Assembly (NCBI GenBank): GCA_017307285.1
Contig: JAFKFI010000115.1
Span: forward strand, 1-46,372
DNA length: 46,372 nucleotides
Direction: 5' to 3'
From: Alphaproteobacteria bacterium
GTDB lineage: Bacteria; Pseudomonadota; Alphaproteobacteria; Acetobacterales; Acetobacteraceae
The translations under genes were made by a program, and so were the position numbers. This document shows, in pieces, positions 41,906 through 46,372 of this stretch (within the stretch, counting starts at the first letter, position 1; every line of letters begins with the position of its first letter). The notes beneath the pieces are model-generated. The model did no database searches, was not told the origin of the DNA, and saw only the letters and a list, made by a program, of their open reading frames with translations.

Positions 41906-43278
41906 GGCGTGGCTCCCTTCGGCGCGGAGTCAGGCTTGGCGCCGTCCGCGAAGCCTTGCAGCGCGGCACGCATGTTGCTCTCGGCGTCGATCAGGAAGTT
42001 GGCTCCGACCACCACGCGCTCGCCGGGCTTGATGCCCTGAAGCACCTGCACCCAGTCGTCGCCATGCACGCCGAGCCGCACGGCGCGCGGCTCGAACCGG
42101 CCCTCGCCGCGCGCCACCAGCACGACCTGCCGCGTGCCCGTGTCCAGCACCGCGGAGTTGGGGACCGAGACGACGGGTTCGTTCCCGGCTGGTGCCGCGA
42201 CCTCGACGCTCGCGTACATCCCGGCGCGCAGCGCGGCGTCCGGGTTCGGGATCACGATCCGCACGCGTGCGGTGCGCGTCTCGGCCGATAAGGTCGGGTA
42301 GATAAAGTCGACGTCGCCCTCGAAGGTCCGGCCGGGGAAGGCGACGAAGGTCGCGCGCGCCTTCTGCCCGGGCACGATCGCGCCCAAATCCTGCTCCTGC
42401 ACCTGGGCGATCAGCCACATGGTGGACAGGTCGGCGGTCTTGTAGAGCGCCTCGCCGGCCTCGACGCGCATCCCTTGCTGCACCGGCTTGTCAATGACAA
42501 CGCCGTCAGCGGGTGCCACCACCGCAATCAGCCGGGAGGATTTCCCGGTGTGACGCAGCCGTGCGATCTCCGCCTCGGGGATGTCGAGCGCGCGCAGCCG
42601 TTGCAGCGAAGCCGCGTCGACAATGCCGCCCATCCGGGACGCTATGAGGTATTCCTCCTCGGATGCCACCAGGTTGGGCGAATACATCTCGGCCAGCACC
42701 TGGCCGCGCCGCACCCGGTCGCCAGTCGCCGCCACGGCCAGGTGTTCGATCCAGCCGGGCACCTTGGTCGTCACCGTCGCGAGATGCCGCTCGTCAAATT
42801 GCAGGATGCCGGTCGCCCGGATCGCGCGCGCTGCCGCTGGCCGCATCGCCACGGCTTCCGTGCGGACGCCGAGCGTCTGCAGGCGGCCGGGACTGATCCG
42901 GACGGTGCCGGGCGCATCGCCCGCCGTGCCCTCGTCGGCATAGACAGGCAGGTACTCCATGCCCATCGCATCCTTCTTGGGAACCGGGGAGGTGTCCGGC
43001 AGCCCCATCGGATTGCGGTAGTAAAGGACTTTGCGATCCTTGCTCGCTGGCGACTTCGAGGCCGGCACGGGTTCCGCCGCCGCCTGGGCGGGCGGCCCGT
43101 CCTCGAGAACCGGGCGATAGTCCCGCCCGTCCGTGGTCTTCTTCGGGCTGGCGGAGTACGACGGCTTGCCGTCGGGATCCTGGTAATAAAGTGGCGGCCG
43201 CGCAGGGGTCTCGGCCTGGGCGATGCCGAGGACGGCGAGGCTGATCGCCGTGCAGGCGAGGAGGATCGCGCGCATCAC
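41902..43278 (-). CDS. cusB: periplasmic adaptor of the Cu/Ag efflux system
   Basis: A 458-residue membrane fusion protein linking CusA to CusC. Signal peptide ILLACTAISLAVLGIAQA. Residues 25-115 carry two copies of the small heavy-metal-binding repeat: LYYQDPDGKPSYSASPKK and LYYRNPMGLPDTSPVPKKDA, the second with GMEYLPVY. In CusB-type proteins this region and the N-terminal Met receive Cu(I). Then follow barrel-sandwich and alpha-hairpin segments (VRRGQVLAEMYSPNLVASEE) and beta-barrel motifs (GMRVEAGEALYKTADLSTMW). It overlaps both cusC and cusA by ATGA, so the three are tightly coupled. Confidence 0.95.
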   Translation of the reverse strand: MMRAILLACTAISLAVLGIAQAETPARPPLYYQDPDGKPSYSASPKKTTDGRDYRPVLEDGPPAQAAAEPVPASKSPASKDRKVLYYRNPMGLPDTSPVPKKDAMGMEYLPVYADEGTAGDAPGTVRISPGRLQTLGVRTEAVAMRPAAARAIRATGILQFDERHLATVTTKVPGWIEHLAVAATGDRVRRGQVLAEMYSPNLVASEEEYLIASRMGGIVDAASLQRLRALDIPEAEIARLRHTGKSSRLIAVVAPADGVVIDKPVQQGMRVEAGEALYKTADLSTMWLIAQVQEQDLGAIVPGQKARATFVAFPGRTFEGDVDFIYPTLSAETRTARVRIVIPNPDAALRAGMYASVEVAAPAGNEPVVSVPNSAVLDTGTRQVVLVARGEGRFEPRAVRLGVHGDDWVQVLQGIKPGERVVVGANFLIDAESNMRAALQGFADGAKPDSAPKGATP

Positions 43279-44504
43279 AGGTTCCCCCCGATCAGGCGCT
43301 CGATCGCGGCGAGCTCGACCTGTTCATCGAGCTGGGCCTGAAGCAGCCGAAGCTCGACATCGCGGATTTGACGCTCGGCAATGACGGCGGCGGTCAGCTC
43401 GCCACTGCCTTGACCATACGCTGCAAGGACCGATCGGAAGCCGGCGCGCGCCTGCGGAATCGCCTCCTTCCGCACCAGCGCCTCCGTCGCGCGCGCCGCG
43501 CGCAGCCTGGCGAGCGCCTCACCCAGCGCCCCCTCGATCTCCAGCTGGGCCGCATCGTAGCGCTGCCGCGTCGCGCCGAGCTCGGCCGCCGCTTGGCGTT
43601 GCCCGGAGGCTTCGCGCCCCCAGGGGAGCGGGATGTTGAACCCGATCGTGGCCGCAAAGCCGACCTGCCGGTTGGTCTGGATCAGCGGCCCGGCACCGAT
43701 GGTCAGGTCGGGATACCAGGCCTTGTCGGCCAGCGTGCTGCGCGTGCGGGCGGCGGCGATCGCCGCGTTGCTGGCCGACAAGGTTGGGTTGGCCGCCCGG
43801 GCACGATCGACCAGCACCGCGAGGGCCGGCTCCGCCGCCGGCAGCGGCCTTGCGCGCGCCGGTTCCGCGAGCGGGGCATCGGCAGGTCGTCCGACCAGGG
43901 CGTTGAGGCGGGCGCGCGCCGCACGCTTCTGGCCGCCCAGCCGCGCCGCCTCGGTTCTGGCGGTCGTCTCCTCCCCGATTGCCTGGATGACGGCGCCCTG
44001 GTCGCCGCGCCCCTGGCCGTAGAAGGCGGAGGAGGCGGCAACCATCTGGCGCGCCAGACCCGCCACTTCCCGGTTCACCGCGAGATCGCGGGCGGTCAGG
44101 TAGTATTGCGCATAGGCGACCTTGATCTTCTCGTCGAGCTCGTCCTGCGCCGCCCGCTCCCGTCCGCGCGCGGCATCGAGATCGGCCATTGCCGCCTCGC
44201 GCCGAAGACTGCGCTTGCCCCACAGCGGGAAGGATTGGGTCAGCAAGGTCGAGTTGCCCATGAAGTACGAATAACCATTGCTGAGCACCGGATCGTCGAG
44301 CGCGTCGGCGCCTCCGGCCTTGGCCGAGGCGGCTGCGGTGTCGAGCGCCGCCGCGCGCAGCGCCGGACTGAGACTGCGCCCCGCGGCAAGCAGACCATCG
44401 ACCGTCGCGCCCAGTTGTGCTGCCGCCGGTTGCGCCCTGGCAGGCGCGCAAACGATCAGTCCGGCTGCCAGCATCAGGCTCGCGCCCATCCCCCCAGCGC
44501 GCAC
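43275..44504 (-). CDS. cusC: TolC-family outer-membrane channel of the Cus system
   Basis: A 409-residue outer-membrane factor. Signal peptide MLAAGLIVCAPARAQ. Two OEP repeats of long helices: YAQYYLTARDLAVNREVAGL with QGRGDQGAVIQAIGEET, and the second with FAATIGFNIPLPWGREASGQ and AYGQGSGELTAAVIAERQ. Length is short but normal for heavy-metal OMFs. The start is GTG 44504, one base after the stop of the YtkA-like gene, so translation is probably coupled. An internal ATG at residue 6 is possible. Confidence 0.92.
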   Translation of the reverse strand: MRAGGMGASLMLAAGLIVCAPARAQPAAAQLGATVDGLLAAGRSLSPALRAAALDTAAASAKAGGADALDDPVLSNGYSYFMGNSTLLTQSFPLWGKRSLRREAAMADLDAARGRERAAQDELDEKIKVAYAQYYLTARDLAVNREVAGLARQMVAASSAFYGQGRGDQGAVIQAIGEETTARTEAARLGGQKRAARARLNALVGRPADAPLAEPARARPLPAAEPALAVLVDRARAANPTLSASNAAIAAARTRSTLADKAWYPDLTIGAGPLIQTNRQVGFAATIGFNIPLPWGREASGQRQAAAELGATRQRYDAAQLEIEGALGEALARLRAARATEALVRKEAIPQARAGFRSVLAAYGQGSGELTAAVIAERQIRDVELRLLQAQLDEQVELAAIERLIGGNL

Positions 44505-44505
44505 G

Positions 44506-44922
44506 TCACTTCACCAGATCGACGTTGAGCGTGCCACGAACCGTCTCGGCCTCGCCCTGCACCTTGGCGGCGAGGGTGATCGCCCACGTGCCGGTCATGC
44601 CCGGCTCGACCTCAAACACGTACACGTCCGGCGACGCTTGGGGGATCGCCTTAATGGGCGACGTCATGGTCGGCATACCCTGCGGACCCATATCGGCCCG
44701 GCTCTCGAAGACCACAGCGCCCCTGACGGGCTTGTTGTCGGGGACATGCAAGAGCCGAACCCGCACCGTTTCCTTGCCGCTCGATGCCGTTGGTTTGCCG
44801 ACGAGTTCGAAGTGATAGTCCTTGGCGGCGGCAGCGGCCACCGACATGCCGGCCCAACTCGCTGCCAAAAAAGCACCGAGAGTGACCACGCGGGCGCCGA
44901 GGGCGAGACGATCAGGCGTCAT
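44506..44922 (-). CDS. exported YtkA/FixH-like protein (copy 1)
   Basis: A 138-residue secreted beta-sandwich protein. Signal peptide VVTLGAFLAASWAGMSVAAA. The mature domain begins YHFELVGKPTASSGKETVRV and has ESRADMGPQGMPTMTSPIKA with Met in a loop, then YVFEVEPGMTGTWAITLAAK and ends LNVDLVK. This is the YtkA/FixH-like fold seen beside copper pumps and oxidase assembly genes. AAGGAAAG precedes ATG 44922. The DMGPQGM loop is shared with copy 2 (DMGPDGM) and is the likely metal site (inference). It is cotranscribed with cusCBA. Confidence 0.85.
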   Translation of the reverse strand: MTPDRLALGARVVTLGAFLAASWAGMSVAAAAAKDYHFELVGKPTASSGKETVRVRLLHVPDNKPVRGAVVFESRADMGPQGMPTMTSPIKAIPQASPDVYVFEVEPGMTGTWAITLAAKVQGEAETVRGTLNVDLVK

Positions 44923-45006
44923 TGTTCTTTCCTTGTCCTGAGGTGCTGCAAGCACGCAATGAGGGGGGCCGGCGACCGCCTCAATTCTGAAGCGGTCGCC
45001 GCAGTG

Positions 45007-45630
45007 TCATTTTGCCAGCGCGACGGTAAGGCTCTGGCGAACAGGTATTGGTTGATCCGCGATGCGGGCCGCAACGGTCACAGCCCACCGGCCGGCCATG
45101 GCCGGATGGATTTCGACGCGATATGTCCCCGGATCCCCATAGGGCCGGATATACGCGCGAGCGGTCATGTCACCCATGCCGTCAGGTCCCATGTCAGTGC
45201 GCTCCAGAATCACCTCGGCGTTCGTCACGGGCGAACCGTCGCGCCGATGCACCAAGCGCATCATGACCAGGCTCTCACTGTCGCTTTGGTGCATTTTGCC
45301 GATACCGCCGTGTTGCGTGGGCGGTCCGACCAGTTCGAACCGGTAGTCCGGATCGGCCGAAGATCCGAGGTAAATATTCATGGCACCGCGCTGCTCGCCC
45401 TGAGCAAAGCGCGGATACGATTGAGAATTGCCTCCCTCTATAGCGTTTGCATCCCTCGAGGCACTCGCAGCATCAACCGCCTGGAACGTCCCTGATCCGG
45501 TCGTATGGCTCTGGAGGGCCGAGTACGTCGGCCTCGCAATCCCGGTGACGATCCGCTCGCTGTCTGCGAACGCACTGCTGGCGGACGCGACAGCCAGCAA
45601 CGTCACGGCCGCGCCGAGAATTTTGGTCAT
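45007..45630 (-). CDS. exported YtkA/FixH-like protein (copy 2, with N-terminal extension)
   Basis: A 207-residue secreted protein. Signal peptide LGAAVTLLAVASASSAFA. A low-complexity extension of about 70 residues comes first (SGTFQAVDAASASRDANAIE). The domain homologous to copy 1 follows: YRFELVGPPTQHGGIGKMHQ, ERTDMGPDGMGDMTARAYIR, YRVEIHPAMAGRWAVTVAAR, LTVALAK. The insert GKMHQSDSES adds Met and His. Both copies end with the same strand, so they arose by duplication. It heads the cus operon, 84 bp before copy 1, and may deliver or sense copper for CusB or CusC. Confidence 0.84.
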   Translation of the reverse strand: MTKILGAAVTLLAVASASSAFADSERIVTGIARPTYSALQSHTTGSGTFQAVDAASASRDANAIEGGNSQSYPRFAQGEQRGAMNIYLGSSADPDYRFELVGPPTQHGGIGKMHQSDSESLVMMRLVHRRDGSPVTNAEVILERTDMGPDGMGDMTARAYIRPYGDPGTYRVEIHPAMAGRWAVTVAARIADQPIPVRQSLTVALAK

Positions 45631-45795
45631 GATACTTCATCCCTGCTCCGTCCTGTCGCCTGTGCGACCGAGTGACGGATGCATTCACTGACCGAATGAG
45701 CCAGCGCCGCCGGGAGCTGATCCGCACGGAAACCGCGCGCCAGACACCGCTAGGCAGACGCCATCAATCCGCGCGTTTGACGCGCGTCGGCTGGG

Positions 45796-46179
45796 TCAGG
45801 CCGCCAGGGGAGGAGAGAGTTCGGGCTCGAGCGTCAGGCCGGTGGGCAGACGTGTACCAGTCAGGTAAATCACTTCCGCGAACGCAGCGGAACCCATCAG
45901 TTTGGCGCGCTCGGGCAAGGCCGCCGTCTGTAGGCAGGCCATTTGCTTCACACAATCCGGTGTGATCGTGTTGCAAGGCATCTTGCCCTTCGACGCCGTG
46001 CCATCCGCGAGCAGCGTTGCAGACATCTTGCCACACGGGGTGCCAATATTCTGCCCGTGCGTGGTCATCGATCCAACCTGATCCATCGTGGACGGCATCG
46101 CATACACCATCGTCCCCGAAGCCAGACCGAGGAGGATCAACGCGACTACCATCTGGCGAAGGACGACGAGGATCGACAT
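45796..46179 (-). CDS. small exported Cys/Met protein, leaderless-type family member 3
   Basis: A 127-residue secreted protein, distantly like the 14232 and 36266 products. Signal peptide MVVALILLGLASGTMVYAMP. The mature part has Met/His (STMDQVGSMTTHGQ) and four cysteines: GTPCGKMSA, GKMPCNTITPDC and VKQMACLQ. The end GLTLEPELSPPLAA resembles the GLxPxPDPFPP tail of the others but lacks PFPPR. ATG 46179 has no ribosome site. A weak promoter (TTGCAA, 17 bp, TAGCTT at 46190-46195) ends 10 bases before it, again suggesting a very short leader. Confidence 0.65.
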   Translation of the reverse strand: MSILVVLRQMVVALILLGLASGTMVYAMPSTMDQVGSMTTHGQNIGTPCGKMSATLLADGTASKGKMPCNTITPDCVKQMACLQTAALPERAKLMGSAAFAEVIYLTGTRLPTGLTLEPELSPPLAA

Positions 46180-46288
46180 GACTCGGGAGAAGCTAGGTGG
46201 AGAATGTCTGGCTTGCAAGTGATGGTGCCGTCGCGAGTTGTGTTGAAATTGCCTGGTCGGCGTCTCCGACGTGATGACGGTGAGCGGA

Positions 46289-46372
46289 TCAGGCTGCGAG
46301 GTCAATTGTCTGCTTTGAAGGCTGCTCGGCGAGGGTTTGCCAACCATCGACCTTGCGCATCACGATATGCCC
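46289..46372 (-). CDS. C-terminal end of a transposase-like gene, cut by the window edge
   Basis: An open minus-strand frame enters from the right edge and stops at 46289-46291, reading GHIVMRKVDGWQTLAEQPSK and ending TIDLAA. The ending (MRKVxGWxTL, then DLAA) feels like the tail of an IS transposase, but 27 residues are too few to prove it. If right, another mobile element borders the cus region. Confidence 0.35.
   Translation of the reverse strand, partial: GHIVMRKVDGWQTLAEQPSKQTIDLAA

Noticed and set aside
40655-42040. 461-codon plus-strand frame over cusA/cusB
   Set aside because: Mirror of the coding strand with Asp/His/Arg-rich nonsense; no ribosome site or family.
43368-44528. 386-codon plus-strand frame over cusC
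   Set aside because: Arg/Gly-rich shadow of the TolC-family gene.
1-46372. tRNA, rRNA, CRISPR arrays, replication or conjugation genes
   Set aside because: Looked for while reading both strands; nothing recognisable was seen, so plasmid or chromosome location is undecided.

Overview
The window reads as high-GC alphaproteobacterial DNA. Acidophilic or metal-exposed Acetobacteraceae-like relatives are my best guess, from gene style only; there is no rRNA or tRNA to confirm it. At the far left is ordinary transporter backbone: an intact family-5 solute-binding protein and the amputated 3' end of a second copy. From about position 2020 onward almost everything concerns copper or other soft metals, periplasmic thiol redox, oxidase assembly, or dead transposable elements. 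I read this as a metal-resistance island built in several steps.

Layout. 2025-5183 is an RND metal pump without its adaptor. 5365-7781 is a PepSY protein and a two-component system. 7849-8891 is a graveyard (tniB remnant, DUF5372-like remnant, multiply frameshifted ArsR-rhodanese regulator). 9059-10647 holds a Rieske protein and a BI-1/YccA membrane protein, both leftward. 11231-12579 is a cytochrome oxidase subunit I pseudogene. 13272-20373 is a dense rightward run: cytochrome c, two small envelope proteins, a Met-rich exported protein, multicopper oxidase, SCO, DUF411 protein, DsbE-like and TlpA-like thioredoxins, and CcdA. 20976-27271 holds a peroxiredoxin, a Gly/Pro-tailed protein, CtaG, a metallo-beta-lactamase-fold hydrolase, a frameshifted thioredoxin-reductase-like gene, a small membrane protein and a second, intact reductase-like gene. 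27449-30240 is an IS256-family element with an IS1111/IS110-type element nested inside its transposase. 30327-37482 holds a second BI-1 protein with a strong terminator, then copZ-copA-cueR-methyltransferase, a second small leaderless-type exported protein and a second DUF411 protein. 38571-45630 is a leftward cus operon: two YtkA/FixH-like proteins, cusC, cusB, cusA and a tiny Met-rich ORF. The right end has a third small exported protein and a partial transposase-like tail.

How it works together (inference). CopA exports Cu(I) from the cytoplasm under CueR control. CusCBA expels periplasmic copper. The multicopper oxidase and Met-rich protein oxidise or buffer it. SCO, CtaG, the DUF411 proteins and the CcdA/TlpA/DsbE thiol chain manage copper and disulfides in the periplasm. 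Three sites with the spacing of MerR-type promoters (TTGACC, 19 bp, -10) lie before copZ-copA, before a DUF2933-like gene, and beside the dead oxidase gene.

The most interesting signals are: a three-member family of small exported proteins whose promoters abut their start codons (predicted leaderless mRNAs); the systematic duplication of otherwise rare gene types across the island; the three-site CueR-like regulon; and the clean structural scars (nested IS with target duplication and inverted repeats, deletion-scarred ctaD, truncated transporter gene at the island edge).
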